This document shows, in pieces, positions 7,288 through 14,671 of a stretch of DNA of 15,873 bases. The stretch spans positions 1-15,873 of the forward strand of contig JBFLYA010000081.1 of the NCBI GenBank assembly GCA_040757115.1, written 5' to 3'. Positions within the stretch are counted from its first letter, which is position 1. Every line of letters starts with the position of its first letter. The notes under the pieces are model-generated. The model worked only from the letters and a program-made list of their open reading frames with translations. It was not told the DNA's origin and did not search any database. This stretch comes from a bacterium (lineage in GTDB: Bacteria > UBA9089 > CG2-30-40-21 > SBAY01). The position numbers and the translations under genes are program-made.

Positions 7288-10134
7288 TTAAACTGGTAAT
7301 TTGATGGTAAATGTTGTCCCTTCACCTTCCTTACTATCTACTTTAATGTTTCCTTTATGCTCTTTAATAATCCCACGACATATCCATAACCCTAATCCCT
7401 TACCTTTATGGCTCCCTCTGGTAAAGAATGGGTTGAAGATTTGATTAATATCTTTCTCGGGAATTCCCCCACCCGTATCTGATATTTCCACCTTTACAAA
7501 ATCATCTGTTGGAGGAAAAGTTTTTACCTCTAAACTACCTCCCTTTGACATAGACTGAATAGCATTTTTGATGATATTTATAAACACCTGCCCCAATTGT
7601 AATTGGTCAGCATTGACAGGAGGTAAATCTGGAGCTAAAACTATACTCGGAGTAATTGAATATTGGTGTAACTCTTGTTTTAACTGTCCTAATGCATCAT
7701 TTATGATGGTATTAATATCAATTGGTCTAAGATGAGGTGCTGATATTTTTGCCTCTTGTAAGCCATCAATCACCATTTGTGCTTGGTCAGTAGCCAGTTG
7801 TATCCTTCTTAAATCTTCATTTTGTGGCTCTTTTTTAAGCAATAATCCACTTAGTCCTTTAATAGTGCTTAATGGATTGCTAATCTCATGTGCCGCCCTA
7901 TCAGCTAATTCACCAATTGAGATTAATCTTTCAGATTCTAATCGTTCCATCTCTCTCTTTAATCTTTCCTCATATATCTTATTATATTTCTGGTTTACCT
8001 TTTCAACCATCTCTTCCTCATTAACTACCATACCAATTTGCTCTCCAACAATTGATAAGAATTCCATATCATCATTGTCAAAAGAGTTGGGTATAACACT
8101 TTGGACTGCTAATACCCCAACGGTATTCCCCTCAAATTCTGAAGGCACTGCTAATTCCTCTCCATTTCCATTTATTTTAGAAATTTTGTGTGATTTTCTC
8201 TCCCTCCCAACTATTCCAATGACTCCATCTCCTAATTTATATTCACTTGCCTGTGACCAATTTATATCAGATTTTATCTTTAATCTTCCGTCTTTGAGTT
8301 CAAAAAAGGCACATTCAGCCACATTAATTCCTTCAAATACCTTTTTTACAATTTGGGACAAAATGGTTGAAAATTCCTTATCAGAAGATATTATTTTTGA
8401 GATTTCATTTAATATATGTAGTTGTTCACAGATAGTCTTATGTTTAATCATAAGGGTTATTTGCTCGGTTAAAAAAGAGATGAAATTTCTATCTGTTTCA
8501 CTTATTGGAGAGTTTGAGTTATAGACAGCTAATATACCAAGAGATTTATTTTCATTTACTAAAGGAATTGCCAATACTGAACCTTTCTCTCCAAACTGAA
8601 GTTTAAGAAAAGAATCTGTTTTTGCATCTTCTTCTATATCAGGATTAAAATAGTCCTGCCCTTCTAATATAACCTCAACAAGATGTGGTTTTCTTTCTAT
8701 TTTCTGTGTAAGATCAATCCAAAATTTATCTTTAGAGATTTGATTTTCAGAGTCAACTATCTGGTCACATTTAAGTTTTCCTTCCTTTCTATCTATCAAA
8801 TATAAATAACTCCTTTCAAAATTGAAGTATTTTACAATTGCCTCTAATATATTCTTCAATATTGTATCAAGAGGAAGTTTATTTAACATTGAGATAGTAA
8901 CGTTAGTGATTAGACCTACCTGCATTTGAGAAATTCTTGCCACATTCTTTAACTCATCTTGCTTCATATTGTCATAATAATCCTTAAAATCTATGGATGC
9001 CTTTCCATATTCTTTTTTTCTAATGTAAATTCGAGCAAAGTACTCTTTAGTGAAATGTCTCTTTAAAATATCCTTATAAAGAGGAGTTCTTATTTTAATC
9101 TTATTACCATCTCTGATAATTATTCCCGATAACTCAAGTTTTCTAAAACTTGCATCCCATTGACCAACAATATAGATATCTTCTTTGTCATAGAGCAAAG
9201 TTTCTAATATCTTCAATAATTCTAAGTCTTTCTCCAAATCCCGTTCAATTTTTAAAGTTAGGAAAGTAAAAGTTTCATCTTCATCCATTCCTATTTGCTC
9301 AACAGATTCTTTAAATTCTTCCATGGTTATATGTTCTATTCCTTGTTTTAGCTTTCGTTGGGCTGTATCAAATAAGATATAACATATTTTTTGAACTAAG
9401 TAAGGGTGCCCTTTTGTTATCTCATAAAGTCTATTAACACAATCTGGAGTTATCTTAATTCCAAATATCTCAAGTTGTTGAATAAACACTAATACTTCTT
9501 CCTTTCGAAAATCCCGTAGGATTATTGGTTTGGCTATATTAAAAGGAGAAGTTTTATCATCTTGTCCTATTGTTAGCTCAAATAAATCTACTGTTCCTGA
9601 AATTAAAATATTAATCTTTGAATAACTTGGATTTATAGTAGATTCATTATATATTGTCCTTAAAACCAATAGCAATTCTCTGGCTATTTCTTTAGGTAAA
9701 ATCTCTATCCCATCAAGTAAAAATAATATCTTAGAATCTATCTTTGATGCAATATTTTCAAGGAAATATCTAAAGAGACTTGCATTTCTTATGATTGTTC
9801 CTCCAGTCATCCCACCCAGTCCTTTTTTTCGGACATGAAAAATAATATACTGGGCTAAATGTTGGTAGAAGGTTTCTAAGTTATAATCTTTAATCTTTTC
9901 AAAATTAATATAAATGGAATAATAATGAAGGTGGTTGTCTTTATTAATTTCGCCCATCAGTTGGTAAATAAATGTTGTCTTACCTGTATGATTAGGGGCT
10001 AATAGACTAAAGTAATTTCCCCTTTTTAGACCAATTATTACATCATCTATTTCTGCCTTTCTAATAATGGACACTGCCTTATCTTTCTCCTGGTCAAGCG
10101 CTCTATCATAGACAAATGGATTTATCTTTTCCAT
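7288..10134 (-). CDS. AAA ATPase-GAF-GAF-histidine kinase, cytosolic sensor
   Basis: A 948-aa sensor kinase. Residues 1-260 are an AAA_35/STAND-like NTPase: Walker A APNHTGKTT at 46-54, Walker B ILFLLDGIE at 136-144, then an ISGT strand and a helical lid (KGHPYLVQKI). Residues about 290-370 look like a winged-helix segment closing that module. Two GAF-type domains follow at about 405-565 and 575-705, then a charged coiled coil (705-738). The kinase core has H-box AAHEISNP with His749, N-box with Asn857, G1 DTGGG at 886-890, F-box NPFF, and G2 GKGLGL at 911-916. No transmembrane helices are seen, so signals must be intracellular. ATG 10134 lies two bases after the upstream stop, with AAAGGAGGGG before it, so co-translation with the RapZ-STAND protein is expected. 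The fused ATPase may act as an oligomerising sensor. Confidence 0.95.
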   Translation of the reverse strand: MEKINPFVYDRALDQEKDKAVSIIRKAEIDDVIIGLKRGNYFSLLAPNHTGKTTFIYQLMGEINKDNHLHYYSIYINFEKIKDYNLETFYQHLAQYIIFHVRKKGLGGMTGGTIIRNASLFRYFLENIASKIDSKILFLLDGIEILPKEIARELLLVLRTIYNESTINPSYSKINILISGTVDLFELTIGQDDKTSPFNIAKPIILRDFRKEEVLVFIQQLEIFGIKITPDCVNRLYEITKGHPYLVQKICYILFDTAQRKLKQGIEHITMEEFKESVEQIGMDEDETFTFLTLKIERDLEKDLELLKILETLLYDKEDIYIVGQWDASFRKLELSGIIIRDGNKIKIRTPLYKDILKRHFTKEYFARIYIRKKEYGKASIDFKDYYDNMKQDELKNVARISQMQVGLITNVTISMLNKLPLDTILKNILEAIVKYFNFERSYLYLIDRKEGKLKCDQIVDSENQISKDKFWIDLTQKIERKPHLVEVILEGQDYFNPDIEEDAKTDSFLKLQFGEKGSVLAIPLVNENKSLGILAVYNSNSPISETDRNFISFLTEQITLMIKHKTICEQLHILNEISKIISSDKEFSTILSQIVKKVFEGINVAECAFFELKDGRLKIKSDINWSQASEYKLGDGVIGIVGRERKSHKISKINGNGEELAVPSEFEGNTVGVLAVQSVIPNSFDNDDMEFLSIVGEQIGMVVNEEEMVEKVNQKYNKIYEERLKREMERLESERLISIGELADRAAHEISNPLSTIKGLSGLLLKKEPQNEDLRRIQLATDQAQMVIDGLQEAKISAPHLRPIDINTIINDALGQLKQELHQYSITPSIVLAPDLPPVNADQLQLGQVFINIIKNAIQSMSKGGSLEVKTFPPTDDFVKVEISDTGGGIPEKDINQIFNPFFTRGSHKGKGLGLWICRGIIKEHKGNIKVDSKEGEGTTFTIKLPV

Positions 10135-10136
10135 GA

Positions 10137-12200
10137 TTATATTATCCCCTCCTTTAGACTTTCTTTTAATATATATTTTCTCTCTATATTATTTTTTATT
10201 ATTGTTGGAAGTCTATCGAATAAAAAGGAATATTCTTTTCCATTCTTATCCAATACTCCTAATAGAATGAGATTATCCATATCTTTATCCACCTCATCAA
10301 TTTTAATAACTATTCCTTCGTTCTTCAGGGTATGGTGAATTGTCTCAAAAGAAATAGGTGGTTTCATATTGATAATATTAAAAATGATACTCCGCTTCAG
10401 GTTATCTTTATCAAAGGTTGGCAAAAATATGTTAAGGAGATCCCTCTCAAAATTAGAATCCATATAAATTCTATTAATTAAACTATCCGAGACAATCCTA
10501 TTATTACTCTTTGACAAACTTTCAATCAATTTCTCACAAAAAGCCTGGATACAACTTGGATGAAGTGATACTAAATTAAGAATTTTATCGATATTTTTTA
10601 TAGGGTCTATAAAGCTTACGCCAAGGTTTCCCATTGGTTCTCGAATTAAATTCTCTCCACCTGGTTTGTCTAAGACAGAAAGATGAATAGATTTAGTAAA
10701 GTGATAAAGAGGTGAATCTATATCTTTAGTTTGAAAATATAGCACCTTAAATCCAGCCATAATACATCTACAATAACCGTTAAATGCTAAATCCCTGAGG
10801 GCTGAGATGAGTAAATATCCATTCTTTTTATCTATATCAATAAGATTGTCAATCTCATCCAGCAAAAAGATAACCCTTTCATTTTTAACACTGAAATACC
10901 TAAAAAATGATAACATATCCTTTATTTCCTCCGTTGGGATTTCTAACCGGTGACATACTAATGAGAAGAAGTCTTCATAATCTCTACAAATACTGCAGTC
11001 AATAAAGATAACCTTACTATCTCCATTCTTTTCCATCTCTTTCTTTACTTTTAATAGTAAGGATGTTTTACCCATCCTTCGTCCTCCAACAATGGTATAA
11101 TTTACACCTTTATTCTCCATAAGTTCTTTGATTTCTTTTTGTCTGCCATAGAAATTTTTTGTAGGACCAAGTGAACAATATGGAGATACCTGACGCAAAC
11201 CTATCTGCTCAACTATACATTTGATAAAGGCTTTCTTAGAATCATAGGCAGAAAATACCTTTTTTAAATCCTCCTTATTTAGTACCACAAGTTGATAAGC
11301 AGAATTTTTTACCCATTGCTTAAGTTTTGTAGAATCTTTATCGGCTATGATAAAAGATATATCATTTTGAACCTTTTCTCTTCTGATAATATTTTCTATA
11401 TTCGAAATAATATCCTTATTTATTTCTGGCACTACCATAAATAGAGAATCCTCCTTCTTCATTTTAATTCTCATCCTTTCTATGTCAATCTTAAAATAGA
11501 TTATTTGTTGTGCAGAAACTTGTTTTTTAATCTCAAATCCTACAAATTTCGCCAAATTACCTAATAAGTTAGATAATCTCTCACCATCTCCAGTTTCAAT
11601 TGATTCTAAACTATCAAGAATTGGAGATATAATCCTTCGCCGCTCGTCACTCAATAGTACCTCAGGAAGAATATTATCCTTTCCTATACCTGAAATAGTC
11701 ATTTTTGCTTCTTTTCTGTTGTCAACCACACATTTTTCTAAAATCAACCTAATGTCTTGTAAAGTAAATTCCGAGGTATCTATGACTAAATTCGCCTCTT
11801 TTCTTAATCCTTCTAAATATCTCCGTTCAATTTTAATATTCTCTAATAGTCCTCTCCGTCTTCCCCATGGATGTGGTCTTCCTGTCTTTTCATATCGATG
11901 TTTAATTACCTCATCAGAAGCATCTAAGAATATAAGTTTATAATCAATACCTATTTCAGATAGTTTCTTTAGATTAGAAAATACTCCATTTGAAAGTCCT
12001 ACTTCTCCTGTATCAAGTACAAGACAATAGGATTTTCTCTTACTTTTACCGTTAATACAAGTTCTTACAAATTCTGGTAGTAGAGAGGGAGGTAAATTCA
12101 CTACATGATGATATTCCATATCCTTAAAACATTTTGCCGCTTCGCCTTTACCTGCACCAGAAATACCGGCAATAATAACAAATTTAATCATTTTAGCCAT
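10137..12200 (-). CDS. RapZ-type P-loop domain fused to a STAND/Orc-like ATPase
   Basis: First gene of the operon, 687 aa from ATG 12200. GGGGTGA lies eight bases upstream of that ATG, which makes it a better start than the GTG at 12212. Residues about 4-160 match the N-terminal nucleotide-binding domain of RapZ/YvcJ: Walker A GISGAGKG at 12-19, then VVNLPPSLLPEF, FLDASDE, and VIDTSEFTL near 139. The RapZ C-terminal RNA-binding domain is absent. Residues about 165-340 are an alpha/beta stretch I do not recognise. From about 343 a second ATPase begins: SPYCSLGP...YGRQKEI, Walker A GGRRMGKTS at 372-380, Walker B VIFLLDEID at 443-451, and a C-terminal region (600-675) resembling a winged helix. 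Two NTPase modules in one chain suggest a ligand-sensing or scaffold component. It could signal to the AAA kinase encoded next to it; that link is inferred. Confidence 0.9.
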   Translation of the reverse strand: MAKMIKFVIIAGISGAGKGEAAKCFKDMEYHHVVNLPPSLLPEFVRTCINGKSKRKSYCLVLDTGEVGLSNGVFSNLKKLSEIGIDYKLIFLDASDEVIKHRYEKTGRPHPWGRRRGLLENIKIERRYLEGLRKEANLVIDTSEFTLQDIRLILEKCVVDNRKEAKMTISGIGKDNILPEVLLSDERRRIISPILDSLESIETGDGERLSNLLGNLAKFVGFEIKKQVSAQQIIYFKIDIERMRIKMKKEDSLFMVVPEINKDIISNIENIIRREKVQNDISFIIADKDSTKLKQWVKNSAYQLVVLNKEDLKKVFSAYDSKKAFIKCIVEQIGLRQVSPYCSLGPTKNFYGRQKEIKELMENKGVNYTIVGGRRMGKTSLLLKVKKEMEKNGDSKVIFIDCSICRDYEDFFSLVCHRLEIPTEEIKDMLSFFRYFSVKNERVIFLLDEIDNLIDIDKKNGYLLISALRDLAFNGYCRCIMAGFKVLYFQTKDIDSPLYHFTKSIHLSVLDKPGGENLIREPMGNLGVSFIDPIKNIDKILNLVSLHPSCIQAFCEKLIESLSKSNNRIVSDSLINRIYMDSNFERDLLNIFLPTFDKDNLKRSIIFNIINMKPPISFETIHHTLKNEGIVIKIDEVDKDMDNLILLGVLDKNGKEYSFLFDRLPTIIKNNIERKYILKESLKEGII

Positions 12201-12269
12201 TTCATTTGTCACCCCCCTATCATCTTATTTAATATTTCTTAATAAATTTCCCTTTTGTCTTAAAAGAGT

Positions 12270-12285
12270 AGCAAATTTTATGCCA
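12270..12285 (-). promoter_or_regulatory. Putative sigma-54 (-24/-12) promoter of the signalling operon
   Basis: The minus strand reads TGGCATAAAATTTGCT. This matches TGGCAC-N5-TTGCW, with GG and GC exactly 12 bp apart and deviations only at the two bases after TGGCA. The predicted start near 12259 gives a leader of about 58 nt before ATG 12200. It is the only site of this kind I noticed in the window, and it lies directly upstream of an operon whose last gene encodes a sigma-54 activator. Confidence 0.7.
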
Positions 12286-12415
12286 GGGTAGCAGTAAATT
12301 TAGTTTTCATCCCAATAGAGTAAAACAATACATACATTTTTAATCTTATCACTTATCCATGACCAAAATTTCCTATCCGTCCTTTACTATACAAATTTCA
12401 ACTTTCTGCATATAC

Positions 12416-12444
12416 ATTTTACCAAAGATTGTATAAAAAAGCAA
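12416..12444 (-). promoter_or_regulatory. Weak sigma-70-like promoter candidate upstream of the operon
   Basis: On the minus strand TTGCTT (12439-12444) is followed after 17 bp by TAAAAT (12416-12421). The -10 is good but the -35 is poor. It could give basal expression in addition to the sigma-54 site. In AT-rich DNA such pairs arise easily by chance. Confidence 0.25.
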
Positions 12445-12458
12445 GTTGTTTTTCAACT
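12444..12458. repeat. Small inverted repeat between the IS end and the operon promoter
   Basis: AGTTG and CAACT arms surround five T residues. On the minus strand the hairpin is followed by TGC and six T's, so it could weakly terminate transcripts leaving the IS. The 5-bp stem is too short to be confident. Confidence 0.3.
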
Positions 12459-12461
12459 GAG

Positions 12462-12477
12462 CTGATAAATCGAAAGT
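12462..12477. repeat. Terminal inverted repeat, left end of the IS
   Basis: The inward-reading sequence CTGATAAATCGAAAGT is the exact reverse complement of 14517-14532. It lies 60 bp beyond the transposase stop. Confidence 0.9.
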
Positions 12478-12537
12478 AAAAATTTACGGATTGGGAGTAA
12501 AGAGTGGATTTGTAAAAAATATGACCGATTAAGTAAT

Positions 12538-14039
12538 CTATCTATTCTCTTTGGGGTGAAGCAGGGCAAGAATTTCTTTTATCGTCTGTCCGTGGGCCTC
12601 CGCAGATTCAAGAATGTTTACGATACGGTTTCTCTCTGCCTCTTTAACTAAATTTCCATATTGCCTCGTGGTAAATAAACCAAGTCCCCCTTTTGGTGTA
12701 TATACAACTATACTTAACCCTCCTAATCCAGTCGCCCATTTTCCTGAAAGTCTATACCTCTGATCCTGCCAGGCATCAGGATGTCTCATCTTCATAATAT
12801 GTTCCGAGTTGTAAAGCATTAACGCAAAAGTAATCCGTGCATTTATCGTATTAAATTTACGACCTGCAAGCCTCTCAATTTTCCATCGCTGGTTAAGTTC
12901 CCTAAACCCCTGATTCTCAATTATCCATCTTGAACGATAATAATTCCTTATTTTAAAAGGGTTCTTTATCGTAGGTAAAGAAGTGATATACTGAACTGGA
13001 CGACGGATACTGCTATCCTCATTATGAAGAGAATTCCCTTTTATGTCCCTCTCATCCGAAACAACTGCATTAGTTAACCCTATTTGATTGCCCTTTTCAT
13101 CATAAAGAGGGATACCTTCAATCCCTGTTGATCTAACCTTTATCTCGCCAAATTGGCTGTGTTCCTCCCTCCTCCATATCCACTTAACATCCCCTCCTTC
13201 TATACACATCTCTATATATTTAACTACCTCAAGCCTTTCATCTCTGGCTCTGGTTACATAATCTATTCCAAAATCCCTCTTTAATCCTGTCAAATATTCA
13301 GCCCCCCACTATCCTCTATCCATGGCTAACACATCCATCCACTCTCTCAATGGTGCAATCTCCTGGTTAAGACGCAAAAGCATCTCACGAAGCATTACCT
13401 TCTCACTGGTCTGAAGCGGTACCAGAGAAAAACCAACTATCCGTTCACGATTAGCCGTTATATTCAACAACAACACCAATTTGTATCCCCTCTTACTTCC
13501 TACTTGCCCAATGTTCTCATACTTCTTCCCATAGGGAATAATTATCTCCATAGCATCTGCAAGGTATACCTTACCACGAATCCAACGTCGTTCCCTCAAT
13601 AGACGAACATGCTTTGTAAAATTATGCAAAACATTTGAAACTCCAATCCTTGCAAGATGATTAGACAGTATCTCAGGATCAATAACCAATTTACCTCTCT
13701 TTTTTGCCAACTCTACATCCTCTACATTAAAAATCCAGCAACTAACATCAATCGTGCATCGGATAATACCTTCCCACACTGACTGATTGCTTCTATATCT
13801 GCTAATTCGCGAAGGATTTCTATACTATTAAGAACTCGGGGAGATTTGCCATTTTCCTTCTTCAACTCTGTAGGCTGCATACTTACCATCGTTTCCCATA
13901 ACCCACTCCTCACCAAAAATTCTATCCAAAAATCATTCTCCCCATAACCTGATAAAACCGCCTCATACTCCTCCTTTTCCACTATTGCTTTCTCACAAAC
14001 AGAATTGTTGTGAAACCAAACCTTATACCCTTTATCCAT
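12538..14039 (-). pseudogene. IS4-superfamily-like DDE transposase, broken by a frameshift and a TAG
   Basis: Three consecutive minus-strand segments together read as one transposase of about 500 residues. Segment 1 (14039 to about 13730) is the N-terminal part and starts with ATG overlapping the end of the accessory ORF. At the T-run at 13729-13733 the frame shifts by -1. Segment 2 then continues to 13309 and carries the first catalytic Asp (LADAMEI) and the second (LAMDRG). There an in-frame TAG (13309-13311) interrupts the likely DRG-Y-WG motif. The same frame then continues to 12538 with the IS4-type Y-x2-R-x3-E signature (YRSRWIIENQ) carrying the catalytic Glu. The three acidic residues are therefore all present, but not on one polypeptide. 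Programmed frameshifting or TAG read-through cannot be excluded, but two lesions favour decay. Confidence 0.85.
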
Positions 14040-14412
14040 CTTTTTCCTCCTCCCTAAAGGGTTCTTTAGATTGTGCCTTTCCTAATTCCCTGAACAATTC
14101 CCTAACTTCATTACTTATCTTCCACCACTTTGTAAGATATCTATTGAATTCGCACCACTGGGAAGTTTCCTTCTTCATCCGTAGCAATTCTTGTTTTTTG
14201 ACATATTTCAATTTGGTTTTCCCAGATATCTTGCCTGATAAATAATAAGCAGAAGAACTTCTCTTCTTTGCTGATGTTCCAAGTCTACGTTTAATCAAAC
14301 ATACCATTATCATCTCTCTGTGTCTTAAAAGAGCTTTTTCCATATCTTGTTTCTCTTCAAGTTTTCTGGAAATTTTCTGTCTTATTTGATTTGCCATTTG
14401 CCTATCTTTCAT
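14032..14412 (-). CDS. Small basic IS accessory protein (DUF6788-like)
   Basis: A 126-aa protein rich in Lys and Arg. An N-terminal coiled-coil-like helix is followed by a YYLSGKISGKTKLKYVKKQ segment and a C-terminal helix. This layout resembles the small DUF6788-type proteins often encoded beside transposases, though the usual Cys cluster is missing. ATG 14412 directly abuts the 10-bp palindrome, so an mRNA from the predicted promoter would be leaderless. ATG 14397 has GATAGG upstream and is a good alternative start. Its stop overlaps the transposase start, indicating translational coupling. A DNA-binding or regulatory role for transposition is inferred from charge and position only. Confidence 0.7.
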   Translation of the reverse strand: MKDRQMANQIRQKISRKLEEKQDMEKALLRHREMIMVCLIKRRLGTSAKKRSSSAYYLSGKISGKTKLKYVKKQELLRMKKETSQWCEFNRYLTKWWKISNEVRELFRELGKAQSKEPFREEEKDG

Positions 14413-14440
14413 AGTATCAGTATTATATATTACTGATACT
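14413..14440. promoter_or_regulatory. Perfect 10-bp palindromic operator in front of the IS genes
   Basis: AGTATCAGTA and TACTGATACT are exact inverted repeats separated by eight A/T bases. The palindrome overlaps the predicted -10 and abuts the first ATG of the IS, as expected for an operator that blocks transcription. The accessory protein or the transposase would be the obvious binder. Confidence 0.7.
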
Positions 14441-14446
14441 TGTCAA
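14422..14446 (-). promoter_or_regulatory. Putative promoter of the IS accessory and transposase genes
   Basis: On the minus strand there is a consensus -35 TTGACA (14441-14446). A consensus TATAAT lies at 14422-14427, but the 13-bp spacing is short. TAATAC, at 15 bp, is the other option. The palindromic operator occupies the spacer and the -10. Confidence 0.5.
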
Positions 14447-14516
14447 GAAAAAAATACAGATAGGATAAAAATTTTTTGCCCTATCTGTAACTATTGATAT
14501 TTATTGATGTTACAGA

Positions 14517-14532
14517 ACTTTCGATTTATCAG
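14517..14532. repeat. Terminal inverted repeat, right end of the IS
   Basis: It is the exact reverse complement of 12462-12477 and lies on the promoter side of the IS genes. Confidence 0.9.
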
Positions 14533-14540
14533 TCATTTTT

Positions 14541-14578
14541 GGGAGAAGGGAACTGCATCGTTCCAGTCCCCTTCCCCC
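14541..14578. repeat. GC-rich imperfect hairpin next to the IS
   Basis: Arms 14541-14555 and 14564-14578 pair at 13 of 15 positions around an 8-base loop. The G/C-rich sequence stands out from its AT-rich surroundings. It is followed within 140 bp by another inverted repeat and a T-tract. It may be a REP- or MITE-like remnant; no family recognised. Confidence 0.55.
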
Positions 14579-14606
14579 AAACCTCTGTCCTCTGCGATAC
14601 GCCTTG

Positions 14607-14671
14607 ACAGCCGTGATAATTGGGTGGTAGGGGATCGCTTTGCTCCCTTTTTTTTATTATATTACGGCTGT
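14607..14671. repeat. Inverted repeat ACAGCCGT/ACGGCTGT enclosing a hairpin and T-tract
   Basis: ACAGCCGT (14607-14614) and ACGGCTGT (14664-14671) are perfect 8-bp inverted repeats. Between them, GGGA(TC)GC-TTT-GCTCCC followed by eight T's (14631-14655) resembles an intrinsic terminator on the plus strand, but no plus-strand gene feeds it. The outer arm ends exactly where the 1029-bp repeat begins, and it supplies the last codons (TAVI) and stop of the truncated secreted-protein gene. Confidence 0.5.

Larger units (their letters stand above)
12462..14532 (-). mobile_element. IS4-superfamily-like insertion sequence, 2071 bp, probably defective
   Basis: The boundaries are 16-bp perfect terminal inverted repeats. 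Both ends read inward as CTGATAAATCGAAAGT (12462-12477, and the complement of 14517-14532). Inside are a small accessory ORF and a DDE transposase reading region on the minus strand. No matching target-site duplication is visible: CTGAG precedes the left end and TCATT follows the right end. The transposase carries a frameshift and an in-frame stop, so this copy is probably immobile unless helped in trans. Confidence 0.88.

Noticed and set aside
7865-8524. Plus-strand open frame of about 219 codons
   Set aside because: It lies opposite the GAF-kinase part of the AAA histidine kinase, has low-complexity Ser/Leu/Ile-rich content typical of a reversed AT-rich gene, and no domain is recognisable. 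Other plus-strand frames (for example 5663-6211, 6569-6913, 13985-14245) were dropped for the same reason.
12330-12460. Enhancer-binding repeats for the sigma-54 activator
   Set aside because: I searched this stretch by eye and saw no convincing pair of dyads beyond a 5-bp hairpin; the activator sites cannot be named.
14631-14655. Rho-independent terminator on the plus strand
   Set aside because: The hairpin plus T8 looks right, but there is no plus-strand gene upstream; kept only as part of the structured patch.
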